64,000 nucleotides of DNA from Chachezhania antarctica (GCF_003646465.1 NZ_QZEX01000006.1:103623-167622); one strand, 5' to 3'. Positions 8,728 to 18,439 are shown, counted from the first letter of the stretch. Numbers and translations are program-made. The notes: generated by a model not told the origin, from the letters alone.

Positions 8728-9969
8728 CTAGCGGCACGCCCGGACATTGCGGGTCATCCCGCCGGCGCAACGGCCGAGGCTGGCCAGGTTGCGGTCGATT
8801 TCCAGGTGGAACTTCGCCAACCGGTCGATAATGCCGCCAAGGGCGTCGTCGGCGTTCTTCCGGCGACCGCTTTCCACGCGGCACATCAGCTTGACGACGT
8901 CGAGCCCGTTGATCCGCCGCCGAAGCCGGCGGCAGGTTTCCGAAAGCCGTTCGGCATGTGCGCCGATCGTCTTCAGGGAATCGTTGGCGCGGTTGCGTGA
9001 GTGATTGGCAAACTGTTCGATGATCGCCAGTTCGCCGTCGGTATCGGCACCGATCGCTGTCAGTTCACCGCGCATCGAGACGAGCTCCCGGGCCGCCTCG
9101 GCCGCGAGATCGGCCGCCTGGAGGGAGAAGTGGCCGGCCGCCACCGTCTGGCGGATATGGCGGAACGCTTGACCGTCATCGGCATTGAGAGCGGCCAGTT
9201 CCTGGCCCATATCGGCGGCCATGACCTCGTAGTTCTGGGAGATCGAGCTGATCGCCGCGCCCCCGTCCTCCATCCGGTTGGACAGGATGCGCATGTTGAT
9301 CGGCTCGGCCCGTACGTTGCGGAAACCCTCCGACATGCGGTTGACGTAACCGTCTGAATCTTCGGCCAGTTTCAGGATGGAATCCAGCGCCTCCTGCCGG
9401 GTCCGTTCCATCTTGCCGATCTCGCTGGCGCGCGCGTTCATTTCCATGTCGAGCGTGCAGCGCATGAAGGTTTCGTAATCGGAGTGCCCGATTTCCTTCA
9501 GTTTCTCGAGGAACAGCTCGGCGCTTCTTTCCGGCTTCAGGTTTTCCTTGGTTTCCCGCGCGCGCAGTTCGGAATAGATGCCGGCCATCTGGTCGCGGGA
9601 GCTGTCTTGCGGGCGGATCCGGATCGACAGGTATCCCCCCGGGCAGGGTGCGACGAGCGCTAGCGCCCAGTAGTGCTTTCCGACCTTGGTGCGGTTCTTG
9701 ACGTAGGCGACAACGGGCAGGCCCTGTTTCAGGCGGTCCCAGAACAGCCAGAACACGCCCTTGGGCATGTCGGGATGCCGGATCAGCTTGTGTGGTGCGC
9801 CGATGAGGTCTTCCCAGCGGTATCCGGATATTTCGCGGAAGGTCGTGTTGCCGAAGATCACGATGCCGCGCTCGTCGGCCCGGGAATAAATGATCTGGTC
9901 GGGACGGAACGGCGCCGTCATTTCATCGTCTTGAGCTTCAGCCACGTCCACAGGATCGAAATCCTCCAT
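8728..9969 (-). CDS. Aer-like PAS-domain protein with long helical C-terminus
   Basis: The 413-residue protein begins (GGAGG 8 bases before the ATG at 9969) with a short acidic leader and then a PAS domain at about 20-130. Its motifs YSRADERGIVIFGN, FREISGYRWEDLIG and HKLIRHPDMPKGVFW are those of the Aer redox-sensing PAS family. The remaining 280 residues are predicted helical and Glu/Arg-rich but lack the conserved hairpin tip of methyl-accepting proteins and lack a membrane segment. It may be a soluble energy or redox sensor linked to the neighbouring receptor, or an adaptor whose output is not recognisable. FAD binding is only inferred from PAS similarity. Confidence 0.8.
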   Translation of the reverse strand: MEDFDPVDVAEAQDDEMTAPFRPDQIIYSRADERGIVIFGNTTFREISGYRWEDLIGAPHKLIRHPDMPKGVFWLFWDRLKQGLPVVAYVKNRTKVGKHYWALALVAPCPGGYLSIRIRPQDSSRDQMAGIYSELRARETKENLKPERSAELFLEKLKEIGHSDYETFMRCTLDMEMNARASEIGKMERTRQEALDSILKLAEDSDGYVNRMSEGFRNVRAEPINMRILSNRMEDGGAAISSISQNYEVMAADMGQELAALNADDGQAFRHIRQTVAAGHFSLQAADLAAEAARELVSMRGELTAIGADTDGELAIIEQFANHSRNRANDSLKTIGAHAERLSETCRRLRRRINGLDVVKLMCRVESGRRKNADDALGGIIDRLAKFHLEIDRNLASLGRCAGGMTRNVRACR

Positions 9970-10155
9970 CGCCAGCCTCCAGAATGGCATTCACAGGTGC
10001 ATGCGCGCGTATTCGCCGCCACGAAGGGCCGCGGAACGCACCAGGCCCATTCGATCTAGCACCGAAGTCTTGACGGTCGGTGAAGGCCCGGCCGCTTGCG
10101 TGCCGCGTCGGCGCCGGGCTAACTGCACCGAAACGATGACATCAGGAGACCCACG

Positions 10156-11544
10156 ATGAGTGACCTTGTTGGCCGTTCGGCGGCAGAATTGGCCGAAATG
10201 GTCCGGGATGGCGGTGTTACGGCGGTGGACGTGACCCGCGCGCACCTTGACCGGATCACCGCGACCAACGGGGCGATCAATTCAATTGTCGATGTTTTCC
10301 CGGAGGAGTCGCTGGAGGACGCCGAGAAGGTGGACCGAATCCGGGCCGAGGGCGGCGATCCGGGCCCGATGGCGGGGGTGCCAGTGACGATCAAGTGCCT
10401 GGCCGACCAGGTGGGCCATGCGACGACCAACGGGCTGAAACTGCAGAAAGACCTGATCGCGACCGAGGACACGCCCGTCGTGTCGAACCTCCGCAAGGCG
10501 GGGGCGGTGATCGTGGGGCGGACGAACACGCCCGCCTTTTCGCTGCGGTGGTTCACCCGGAACGACCTGCACGGGCAGACGCTGAACCCGCGCGACACGT
10601 CGCTGACGCCGGGCGGATCGTCGGGCGGTGCCTCGGCCTCCGTCGCCGCCGGGCAGTGCGCGGTGGGGCACGGGACGGATATTGCCGGATCGATCCGCTA
10701 TCCGGCCTATGCCTGCGGGCTGCACGGGTTGCGGCCCACGATTGGCCGAGTGCCCGCGCACAACTTTTCGGCCCAGGATCGGTTCTTCGGGGCGCAGATG
10801 ATGGCGTGCCACGGCCCCATCGCGCGCGAGATGAAGGACATCGCCCTGTCTTTCGCCGCCATGGCCGCGCCCGATGTGCGCGATCCGGTCTATAACCCTG
10901 TGCCTCTTGCGGGTCCGGACTATCCCAAGCGCGTGGCGCTGACCCATGCGCCGGGGGGCATGCCGGTGGTGCCGGGGGTGACCGCCGCGCTGGAAGACGC
11001 GGCCGCGCGGCTGCGCGATGCGGGGTGGGAGGTTGACGAGGTCGAAGGCCCGCCCGCGCGCGAGGCGGCCGAGATCAACAGCATCCTGTGGGCGGGCGAC
11101 GGATCCATGATCCGCGAGATCTTCGAACGCGAAGGCGACGCCGATGCGCTTTTCATCATAAAGCAGTTGCACCGCCATGCAGGGCCGGTCGATTTCGACC
11201 GCCTCATGAAAGCCGGGCAGGCGCGGATGGGGATCCTGCGGGAATGGCAGATGTTCATGGACCGCTACCCGGTGATCCTGTGCCCAAGCTCAGGCCAGTT
11301 GCCGTTTCCGCAGCAGATGGATGTCGCGTCGGAGGATGCGTTCGACGAGGTGTTCGAAGCCCAGCTTTTGCAACGCGCGATCCCGGCTCTGGGGCTGCCG
11401 GGGCTGGCGGTGTCGACGGGGTTTGCAGGCTCTGCCCCTGTCGGGGTGCAACTGGTGGCACAACGGTTCCGCGAGGATATCCTGATCGCCGCCGGCACCG
11501 ATATCGAGGCGCGCGGTCCGGTCCCTGCGATCTGCACGCCCTGA
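10156..11544 (+). CDS. Amidase signature-family enzyme
   Basis: The 462-residue protein has the Ser-cisSer-Lys catalytic apparatus of amidase-signature hydrolases: Lys80 in PVTIKCLADQ, the glycine/serine-rich GGSSGGASAS with Ser155/156, and the nucleophile Ser179 in DIAGSIRYPA. It should hydrolyse an amide or carbamoyl bond in the cytoplasm; the substrate is not identifiable. A GGAGA sequence precedes the ATG. It is the first gene of a two-gene plus-strand unit with the RNA methyltransferase 41 bases downstream, a pairing that looks positional rather than functional. This is one of three amidase-signature proteins in the window, the others being at 23751 and gatA. Confidence 0.9.
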   Translation: MSDLVGRSAAELAEMVRDGGVTAVDVTRAHLDRITATNGAINSIVDVFPEESLEDAEKVDRIRAEGGDPGPMAGVPVTIKCLADQVGHATTNGLKLQKDLIATEDTPVVSNLRKAGAVIVGRTNTPAFSLRWFTRNDLHGQTLNPRDTSLTPGGSSGGASASVAAGQCAVGHGTDIAGSIRYPAYACGLHGLRPTIGRVPAHNFSAQDRFFGAQMMACHGPIAREMKDIALSFAAMAAPDVRDPVYNPVPLAGPDYPKRVALTHAPGGMPVVPGVTAALEDAAARLRDAGWEVDEVEGPPAREAAEINSILWAGDGSMIREIFEREGDADALFIIKQLHRHAGPVDFDRLMKAGQARMGILREWQMFMDRYPVILCPSSGQLPFPQQMDVASEDAFDEVFEAQLLQRAIPALGLPGLAVSTGFAGSAPVGVQLVAQRFREDILIAAGTDIEARGPVPAICTP

Positions 11545-11585
11545 TCCCCCTCGCGCTGGACGCGGGGCTGGGATAAAGCGGCGGG

Positions 11586-12749
11586 ATGCAGAACGGACCC
11601 GAATTCGAGATCTTCCTGGCCACTGTGCCGGGCATGGAAGAAACCCTTCGCGCGGAGGCGCTTGCCGAAGGCTTCGACACGCCCAGGGCCGTGCCCGGCG
11701 GGGTGGAGACGCGGGGCACCTGGCCCGAAATCTGGCGTGCCAACCTTGTGCTGCGCGGCGCCTCGCGCGTGTTGGTGCGGGTGGCCGAATTCCGGGCGAT
11801 GCATCCTGCGCAGCTGGACAAGCGGTCGCGCAAGGTGGACTGGGCCAGCGTGCTGACGCCCGAAGCGCCCGTCCGGGTGGATGCCAGTTGCCGCGCCTCG
11901 AAGATCTATCACGCGGGCGCCGCCGCCCAGCGGGTGGCCACGGCGATCCGCGAGACGGTGGGGGCGACGGTCACCGAAGGAACCAAGGGCAAGGCCGGGG
12001 GCGAGGACGACGCGCCGACGGTCGCGCAGATCCGTGTCTTCGTGCGGATCGAGGATGATCTGTGCACGATCAGCGTCGACAGTTCCGGGGAGCTTCTCCA
12101 CCGCCGCGGCCACAAGCCCGCCGTGGGCAAGGCGCCGATGCGGGAGACGCTGGCGGCGCTGTTCCTAGCGCAATGCGGGTTCGATGGAACGCAGCCCGTG
12201 CTGGACCCGATGTGCGGCTCCGGCACCTTCGTGATCGAGGCGGCCGAGATCGCGATGGGGCTGGCCCCAGGCCGGTCGCGCAGCTTCGCCTTCGAACAGC
12301 TGGCCGGGTTCGATCCGGCGGCGTGGGAGGTTGTGAAGGCCGCCTGTACCCTGCGCGCCGTGCCCGAGGGTCTGCGCTTCTACGGGTCGGACCGGGATGC
12401 CGGCGCCATCGCCAATGCCACCGCCAACGCCGCGCGATCGGGGGTGGAGGCGGTGACGTCGTTCCGGCAGGCCTCGGTCAGCGAGATCGTCCGGCCCGAA
12501 GGACCGCCGGGGATCGTCATCGTCAACCCGCCCTACGGTGCGCGGATCGGGAACCGGAAGCTGCTGTTCGGGCTTTATGGTTCGCTGGGCGACGTGCTGA
12601 AGACCCGCTTCCGCGGCTGGCGCGTGGGGATTGTCACCAGCGACGGCGGGCTGGCCAAGGCCAGCGGTCTGTCCTTCGTGCCGCAAGGGCCGCCGATCCC
12701 GCATGGCGGGCTGAAGGTGAAACTCTACCGCACCGATCCGTTGCGATAG
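11586..12749 (+). CDS. THUMP-domain class I SAM-dependent RNA methyltransferase
   Basis: The 387-residue protein has an N-terminal ferredoxin-like/THUMP region (about 1-165, with SGELLHRRGHKPAVGKAPMR at its end) followed by a Rossmann methyltransferase domain. DPMCGSGTFVIEAAE (around residue 207) is the SAM-binding motif and IVNPPYG (around 313) is the catalytic motif IV of N2-guanine or N6-adenine RNA methyltransferases. It resembles the RlmL (YcbY) N-terminal half that methylates 23S rRNA guanine-2445, without the RlmK half. The target base is inferred from the family. It converges on glk with only 3 bases between the stop codons. Confidence 0.9.
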   Translation: MQNGPEFEIFLATVPGMEETLRAEALAEGFDTPRAVPGGVETRGTWPEIWRANLVLRGASRVLVRVAEFRAMHPAQLDKRSRKVDWASVLTPEAPVRVDASCRASKIYHAGAAAQRVATAIRETVGATVTEGTKGKAGGEDDAPTVAQIRVFVRIEDDLCTISVDSSGELLHRRGHKPAVGKAPMRETLAALFLAQCGFDGTQPVLDPMCGSGTFVIEAAEIAMGLAPGRSRSFAFEQLAGFDPAAWEVVKAACTLRAVPEGLRFYGSDRDAGAIANATANAARSGVEAVTSFRQASVSEIVRPEGPPGIVIVNPPYGARIGNRKLLFGLYGSLGDVLKTRFRGWRVGIVTSDGGLAKASGLSFVPQGPPIPHGGLKVKLYRTDPLR

Positions 12750-12752
12750 GTC

Positions 12753-13727
12753 TCAGACCTCCGCCATCTCCGAGGCAAGGAGCGCCAGTCCCGACAGCGG
12801 GGCAAGGTCATCCGTGATCAGCGACAGGGGCGGGTGCTGGGTCAGCGGGCGGTGGCCCAGTGTTTCATATTGCTGGATCAAGCCTTCGCCGGCAAGCGAT
12901 TCCACCAGCGCCCGGAAGACCGAGCCGCCAAGATAGAACCCGTCGGCGGGGCGGTAATAGAAGTTAAGCTGGTGGATCAGCCAGGCCGTCAGCTCGGCCA
13001 GCAGGGCCACGGTACGGGCGGCGGGATCGGAGGTCTCGGTGCCCGGGGGCACCGCGCGGGCCATGATCTGGGGCGAGGTCAGATCCGCCGGCGCGCCGGT
13101 GACAAGGCTGTAGAGATGCGCCACGCCGCGGCCGCTCAGGATCTCCTCCACCGTGACGTTCGTATCAAACCGGCCTTCGGTCGCCTCGACGATCCGGCCC
13201 AGGACGGGGCTGGGTACGGCCGTGGGGCCGATATCGCATTCGCTGGCTACCACGACACGCCGGTTCAGGTGCACCGCCTGGCTGCCGTTGATGCCGGTTC
13301 CGCAGGCCAGCACGAAGCTTTGCCCGTTCCTGGCAAACCCCGATCCTGCGTGCAGCGGGCGGGTCTGGTCGGGATGCATCGCGTAGGTGGCGTAGCCAAG
13401 CGCCATCAGATCGTTCAGGAACGCCATCGGACCGTCAAAGCCATCCTGCAGGGTGGCCATGACGCCCGCGCGGTCGAAATGCCAGTCGCGGTTGGTCAGC
13501 CGGATGCTGTCAATCTCGGCCGGTCCCGCCATGGCCAATGCGCAGCCTTCGATATCGGGACGACCCAGCGCCCCAAGATAGGCGTCGAGCACGGCATAGC
13601 CGCTGTCGTAATCGTCGTTGCGGAAGGATTTCACCTCGATCGGCCGGCCGGATCCGGGCCAGAGCGCAAGCCGGGAATTGGTGCCGCCGATATCGGCAAG
13701 AAGATAGGCGTTGCCCTGGGCTGTCAT
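12753..13727 (-). CDS. glk: Glucokinase
   Basis: The 324-residue product starts with the ATP-binding phosphate-1 motif ADIGGTNSRLAL and contains FLNDLMALGYA, whose Asp is the expected catalytic base, and the nucleotide-binding CGTGING. It phosphorylates glucose to glucose 6-phosphate in the cytoplasm, feeding Entner-Doudoroff or pentose phosphate metabolism. The length matches the E. coli Glk family rather than ROK kinases, whose Cys-rich zinc motif is absent. The start at 13727 gives the usual short N-terminus; an in-frame upstream codon at 13793 would add 22 unconserved residues. No sugar transporter is adjacent, so it appears to be a stand-alone housekeeping copy. Confidence 0.9.
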   Translation of the reverse strand: MTAQGNAYLLADIGGTNSRLALWPGSGRPIEVKSFRNDDYDSGYAVLDAYLGALGRPDIEGCALAMAGPAEIDSIRLTNRDWHFDRAGVMATLQDGFDGPMAFLNDLMALGYATYAMHPDQTRPLHAGSGFARNGQSFVLACGTGINGSQAVHLNRRVVVASECDIGPTAVPSPVLGRIVEATEGRFDTNVTVEEILSGRGVAHLYSLVTGAPADLTSPQIMARAVPPGTETSDPAARTVALLAELTAWLIHQLNFYYRPADGFYLGGSVFRALVESLAGEGLIQQYETLGHRPLTQHPPLSLITDDLAPLSGLALLASEMAEV

Positions 13728-13758
13728 GTGCTGTCGATCCCTGAGATGTGCCGAAGGT

Positions 13759-14062
13759 CTACAGGCTTTCAAGGAAGCGCAGCAAGGCCGCATGGTCGGC
13801 TTGTGGCATTGCGATCACGGCATCGGGTCGGGCTTGCGCGTCTTCGCCATGCCAACGGATCGCTTCGAGCAAATTTCGGGCACGTCCGTCATGCACGCGC
13901 CCGTGTGTCGGCCGTGCGATGCAGTCGCCATAGCCTGCGGGGGAGAGGGGCGTGGCGTTGGCGGTATCGCCGGGCTTCAGGCCGAAGCGGCCCGGCATCT
14001 GCAAGGATATCGGCGGCGGGCATCGCCTTCAGCAGGCCCGGCCCGATCATCCTCGAGGAAGC
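13759..14062 (-). pseudogene. Remnant of a DUF1111-type di-haem oxidoreductase
   Basis: Two adjacent minus-strand frames give pieces of one family in the correct order. The first piece, IGPGLLKAMPAADILADAG, lies at about 14005-14062. After a frameshift the second frame reads GRFGLKPGD, PLSPAGYGDC and then HDGRARNLLEAIRWHG to the end LLRFLESL at 13759. The tail is typical of the C-terminus of di-haem 'thiol oxidoreductase' cytochromes (HDGRARxLxEAIxWHGGEA). Everything between GDC and HDGRA, including the haem CXXCH and most of the enzyme, is missing. It is a decayed gene squeezed between glk and the transglycosylase gene. Confidence 0.65.
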
Positions 14063-14087
14063 CCGGGGGCGGCGCCGCGCGTGCCGG

Positions 14088-14963
14088 TCAGCCGTCGATC
14101 TGGCTGGCGATCTGGGCGATGGCCTGCTGGTAGACGGTTGCCGCGTTCCATTGGCCGATGACGGCGAAGTTGGGCTGACCGGGCTGGTAACCCTGACCCG
14201 GGCGCCAACCCTTCTGGCGCAGGAAATTGGCCGTCGAGGCCAGCGCGTCGGACTGATTGTTCAGATCGACCCGGCCGTTGCCATCCGCATCGACCCCGTA
14301 GGCCAGCGCATTGCCCGGCAGGAACTGGGTGTGGCCCAACTCGCCATGCTTGGCGCCGCGGCTGTTGGGCGTGATCATGCCCAGGTCGACCATCTTCAGC
14401 GCGGCGATGGCGTGGGGCTTGAAGAAGTCCGACCGGCGGCAATCGTAGGTCAGCGTGACGATGGCCGAAACGACGGGCGTGTCGCCGGTGAAGCGGCCGA
14501 AGCCGGTTTCCATGCCGTGGATCGAGATGATCACGCCCGCCGGCACCCCGTAGATGCGTTCGAGCGCGTCGTAAAAGCTCTGGCTTTGGGCCTTCCGCTG
14601 TTTGCCCTGGGCGATGATCGTCGGGGCGCCGCGGACCTGCATGAACTTGGGCAGGGAGTATTTGAAGCTCTTCTGGTTGCGGTCGGCCGAGATGGTGGAA
14701 GAGGAATAGCTGGTCGCGGCCAGCGCCTGAAGGCCGCGGGCGCCCACGCCGTTGCGCTGGGCCTCCTGGGCGAACTGGGCTTTCCAGGCGTCGAACCCTG
14801 CACCGGTATTGCCGCAGCTTTGCGCGAGCGCGGTCACGGGCGCCAGAAGACCAAGGCCCACCAGGGCAGAGGCGAGCCATCGCCGGGGACCTGACAGCCG
14901 GGTCGGGGGTTCGGCGAGAGGGCGAGAGGAATGCATCGACATGGTCTGGGCGCCTTTGGTCAA
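14088..14963 (-). CDS. Lytic murein transglycosylase, MltB-like (SLT_2)
   Basis: The protein (291 residues from this start; ATG codons at 14942 and 14936 are also possible) has a signal segment WLASALVGLGLLAPVTALAQ and a catalytic domain of the MltB/SLT_2 type. ISIHGMETGFGRFTGDTPV carries the catalytic Glu, and GELGHTQFLPGNALAYGVDADG and DALASTANFLRQKGW are further family blocks. It cleaves peptidoglycan glycan strands in the periplasm with 1,6-anhydro ring formation. No lipobox is present, so it is likely soluble. The C-terminal peptidoglycan-binding domain found in many homologues is absent; the protein ends about 40 residues after the catalytic domain. Confidence 0.9.
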   Translation of the reverse strand: MTKGAQTMSMHSSRPLAEPPTRLSGPRRWLASALVGLGLLAPVTALAQSCGNTGAGFDAWKAQFAQEAQRNGVGARGLQALAATSYSSSTISADRNQKSFKYSLPKFMQVRGAPTIIAQGKQRKAQSQSFYDALERIYGVPAGVIISIHGMETGFGRFTGDTPVVSAIVTLTYDCRRSDFFKPHAIAALKMVDLGMITPNSRGAKHGELGHTQFLPGNALAYGVDADGNGRVDLNNQSDALASTANFLRQKGWRPGQGYQPGQPNFAVIGQWNAATVYQQAIAQIASQIDG

Positions 14964-15448
14964 ACTGCGGAACCTGTCGACAGACTACACTCAGAACGGC
15001 AGCACCGCCAGTTCCGGCGCCGCTTCGGGGAAGTTTCCTGTCAAATGTAGTGAATGCGCCCCTGCGTGGGGGGCTATCTGGCCGTTCCAGCTTTGACCCG
15101 GCCGGGTGCACGGTGCGCCGATGAGGACGAATCGCGCCCGCGGACGGTCCTCCCGCCCACCCCGCCGGATCGCGTTCCGCGATCCGCCGCCGCCCTTGAG
15201 CGCGATGCGGCGCGTGCCGCGCCGCAGAGGTGGAGACGGTTGAACGGAACCGCGACGGAACGTGCACAGCCGGACCCAGGGAGACAGGAAAAGCAAAACC
15301 TTGATCGTCAGACCCGATCATGGACGAGCAGCGAACAAGGAGGGCAGTGAGCCAAAGCCGACATTCAGCCGCCGGGCTGTCAAGGTCTGGTGGGCGGGAC
15401 GGAGTTGCGGTTCGAACCGTCAGCTTGAGTGTCCGCTATCGAAGCGAG
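14964..15448. other. Gene-free stretch with a GC-rich palindromic repeat
   Basis: No frame in this 485-base interval resembles a protein. It contains a CCCGCCCACCC-led hairpin element at 15152-15194 (listed separately) and a perfect 12-bp palindrome CGGTTCGAACCG at 15408-15419. It separates the transglycosylase gene's upstream side from the EEP nuclease's stop codon. Confidence 0.5.
15152..15194 (+). repeat. Palindromic repeat family B, copy 1
   Basis: CCCGCCCACCCCG is followed by a perfect 8-bp hairpin, GGATCGCG (15167-15174), loop TTC, CGCGATCC (15178-15185), and then GCCGCCGCC. Two further copies at 41660-41695 and 63909-63948 keep the leader while the stem sequence changes in a compensating way. 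Confidence 0.65.
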
Positions 15449-16249
15449 CTAGATTTCCAGAACCAGCGGGCAGTGATCTGAAACTTCAGGATCGTGGATC
15501 ACATGGAACCCACCCACTGCATTTTCTTTGTTGATTAGCATGTAGTCGGCAAAGCGACCCGGTTTCTTGTATTGCGAGTTGCGTGTGCTGTCGAAGCCGC
15601 GCCCCGTCACCAGTTCGGTCAATCCGGCACTGCTGAGGATCGAAAGCGTTTCGCTGTCCGGCTCGACGTTGAAGTCGCCGCAGATAACCCTCAGATCATT
15701 CGGCTCCGCCAGACTACGCGACATGTCGAGCAGTCTGCGCGCTTGCTTCGCCCGCTCTGGCGTATCCATCTTTCCATTCAGATCGCGCAGTCCGTGCATG
15801 TGCGTGACGCTGACGGCGCGGTCGGCCGCATAGTCCCAGACCCGCACACCGTGGGCACTGCGCGAGCGCGGATGATCGCCATAGCCGACCGGGGAGTAAT
15901 CCTTGTGCACAAAGCCCTGCACCTGTCCGATGATCGGAAGAGAGCGATGCACGAAGGTTGCAAGACCCCATTGCGAAGGGTTTGGGGTATCGTCGTCCCA
16001 AAGCACTCCTTGCGCAGCCGGACAAAAAATCGCGACATGATCCGGCAGCGCAGCGCTGACATCGCGAAACAGATTGGCGCGTTGCGGCAGAATGTGATCG
16101 CCATCACGATAGGTCAGCCAGTCTTTTTTAGATGCAGGGCTGTGGATTACCTCCTGCAAACACAAAATACCGGGAGCCGTCCGCGCAAGGTATGGCAGCA
16201 GTGCCTCATGGAGTTTTCCGCCCCAGCCATTCAGACACATGATTTCCAT
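15449..16249 (-). CDS. Endonuclease/exonuclease/phosphatase (EEP) family protein
   Basis: The 266-residue protein has the full set of EEP-fold metal and catalytic motifs: Asn in MCLNGWGG, Glu in ILCLQEV, the SVTHMHGL strand, CGDFNVEPDS, and the terminal VSDHCPLVLEI with the Asp-His pair. It should be a Mg2+-dependent phosphoesterase; DNA, RNA or a small phosphodiester are all possible. The start at 16249 has GGGAGC 8 bases upstream; longer in-frame versions have no such site. There is no signal peptide. Base composition is less GC-rich than its neighbours (for example the stretch around 16240-16330), hinting at acquisition, and it has no operon partners. Confidence 0.88.
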   Translation of the reverse strand: MEIMCLNGWGGKLHEALLPYLARTAPGILCLQEVIHSPASKKDWLTYRDGDHILPQRANLFRDVSAALPDHVAIFCPAAQGVLWDDDTPNPSQWGLATFVHRSLPIIGQVQGFVHKDYSPVGYGDHPRSRSAHGVRVWDYAADRAVSVTHMHGLRDLNGKMDTPERAKQARRLLDMSRSLAEPNDLRVICGDFNVEPDSETLSILSSAGLTELVTGRGFDSTRNSQYKKPGRFADYMLINKENAVGGFHVIHDPEVSDHCPLVLEI

Positions 16250-16460
16250 TGCTTGCTCCCTGTTCTTGGAGCGGACATTCGCTACAACGAAGAAAAGAAG
16301 CAAGTCGGGCTCGATCCAGCTGTTCGCTGCTCGTCGCATGACCGGCCGCTTTGGCGGTGAAGGGGCCGAGGCTGTCGGCTTTCCTTTCGACCCGTGTCGA
16401 TTTCTCTCTCGCCCATCGGTGTTCATTCAGGCGTCAGCAGCCGTAAGAAATTGGAAATCG

Positions 16461-16493
16461 AAAAAGAAAAGGGGCGCCCGAAACGGGCGCCCC
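16461..16493 (-). terminator. Rho-independent terminator of glnBA
   Basis: On the minus strand a perfect 10-bp stem GGGGCGCCCG/CGGGCGCCCC with loop TTT is followed by TTTTCTTTTT. It lies about 30 bases after the glnA stop codon. Confidence 0.95.
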
Positions 16494-16523
16494 CTGCTGC
16501 TGCGATCGGCCGGATAGGCCCGA

Positions 16524-17939
16524 TCAGCAACTGTAGTACATGCCGTACTCGACCGGGTGCGGCGTGTGCTCGTAGGTCTGGATCTCTTCCATCTTGAGCT
16601 CGATGTAGCCTGCGATCTGGTCCTTGGTGAACACGTCGCCCTGCAGCAGGAAGTCGTGATCGGCTTCCAGGCATTCGATCGCTTCGCGGAGCGAACCGCA
16701 GACGGTCGGGATGCCGGCCAGCTCTTCCGCGGGCAGGTCATAGAGGTTCTTGTCCATCGCCTCGCCCGGATCGATCTTGTTGGTGATCCCGTCAAGACCG
16801 GCCATCAGCAGGGCGGCAAAGCACAGGTACGGGTTCGCCGACGGATCGGGGAAGCGGGCTTCGACGCGCTTGGCCTTCGGGCTTTCCGTCCATGGGATCC
16901 GGATGCAGCCCGACCGGTTGCGTGCCGAGTACGCGCGCAGGACCGGGGCCTCGAAGCCGGGGATCAGGCGCTTGTACGAATTGGTCGACGGGTTGGTGAA
17001 GGCGTTGAGCGTCTTGGCGTGCTTCAGGATGCCGCCGATGAACCACAGCGCCTCGTCCGACAGGTCTGCATACTTGTCGCCCGCGAAGAGCGGCTTGCCG
17101 TCCTTCCAGATCGACATGTTGCAGTGCATGCCGGTGCCGTTGTCGCCCGCGATGGGCTTGGGCATGAACGTGGCCGACTTGCCGTAGGAATGGGCCACGT
17201 TGTGAATGATGTACTTGTACTTCTGCAGCTCGTCGGCCTGCTTGGTCAGCGTGCCGAAGATGAGACCCAGCTCGTGCTGACAGGACGCCACTTCGTGGTG
17301 GTGCTTGTCGACCTTCATGCCGAGGTTCTTCATCGTGGTCAGCATTTCCGACCGCATGTCCTGCGCCGAGTCGATCGGGTTGACCGGGAAATAGCCGCCC
17401 TTGACACCCGGACGATGGCCCATGTTGCCCATCTCGTATTCGGTGTCGGTGTTCCAGGACGCGTCGATCGCGTCGACCTCGTAGGAGACCTTGTTGATCG
17501 TGTTCGAATAGCGGACGTCGTCGAAGATGAAGAATTCGGCTTCCGGCCCGAAATAGGACACGTCGCCAATGCCCGAGGACACGAGGTACGCTTCGGCCTT
17601 TTCAGCCACGGACCGCGGGTCGCGATCATAGCCTTCGCCGGTGTCCGGCTCGACGATCGAGCAGTGCAGGCACAGCGTCTTTTCGGCGTAGAACGGATCG
17701 ATATAGGCGCTTTCGGTGTCCATCATCAGTTTCATGTCGGACGCTTCGATCGACTTCCAGCCGGCGATCGAGGAGCCATCGAACATGAAGCCTTCTTCGA
17801 GGAAGTCTTCGTCGACTTCGTCCGCGATGATGGTCACGTGTTGCAGCTTGCCGCGCGGATCGGTGAAACGCAGGTCGACATATTCGACCTTGCCGTCCGT
17901 TTCATCGTTGATCATGGCGATCACGTCTTTGGTGCTCAT
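16524..17939 (-). CDS. glnA: Glutamine synthetase, type I
   Basis: The 471-residue product is a full-length GSI, which joins ammonia and glutamate to glutamine using ATP as a dodecamer. Recognisable segments are FDGSSIAGW near the N-terminus, the metal-binding [11 protein letters not shown], the ATP-site [17 protein letters not shown], the substrate-site NRSGCIRIP, and NLYDLP, whose Tyr is the adenylylation site controlled by GlnE. It follows glnB by 43 bases on the same strand and ends at a strong terminator, giving the classical alphaproteobacterial glnB-glnA operon for nitrogen control. The adenylylation site implies post-translational regulation by GlnE, whose gene is not in the window. 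Confidence 0.98.
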   Translation of the reverse strand: MSTKDVIAMINDETDGKVEYVDLRFTDPRGKLQHVTIIADEVDEDFLEEGFMFDGSSIAGWKSIEASDMKLMMDTESAYIDPFYAEKTLCLHCSIVEPDTGEGYDRDPRSVAEKAEAYLVSSGIGDVSYFGPEAEFFIFDDVRYSNTINKVSYEVDAIDASWNTDTEYEMGNMGHRPGVKGGYFPVNPIDSAQDMRSEMLTTMKNLGMKVDKHHHEVASCQHELGLIFGTLTKQADELQKYKYIIHNVAHSYGKSATFMPKPIAGDNGTGMHCNMSIWKDGKPLFAGDKYADLSDEALWFIGGILKHAKTLNAFTNPSTNSYKRLIPGFEAPVLRAYSARNRSGCIRIPWTESPKAKRVEARFPDPSANPYLCFAALLMAGLDGITNKIDPGEAMDKNLYDLPAEELAGIPTVCGSLREAIECLEADHDFLLQGDVFTKDQIAGYIELKMEEIQTYEHTPHPVEYGMYYSC

Positions 17940-17982
17940 ATACCCAGGTCCCCTTTGTTTCGTTGTGGGCAGAATTGGTTCT

Positions 17983-18432
<450 letters not shown>

Positions 18433-18439
18433 TCAAGTT

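Noticed and set aside
12834..14894. 686-codon plus-strand open frame over glk and the transglycosylase gene
   Set aside because: Spans two real minus-strand genes and a pseudogene; antisense artefact.
14047..15321. 424-codon minus-strand frame overlapping the transglycosylase gene in another frame
   Set aside because: Arg/Pro-rich shifted-frame artefact; the transglycosylase frame has signal peptide and catalytic motifs.
15395..15425. GGTTCGAACC resembling a tRNA T-loop, considered as a tRNA fragment or attachment site
   Set aside because: No acceptor or anticodon stem can be formed around it; it is part of a simple 12-bp palindrome.
16250..16426. N-terminal extension of the EEP nuclease
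   Set aside because: The added 59 residues are not conserved-looking, and a good GGGAGC site lies just before the ATG at 16249.
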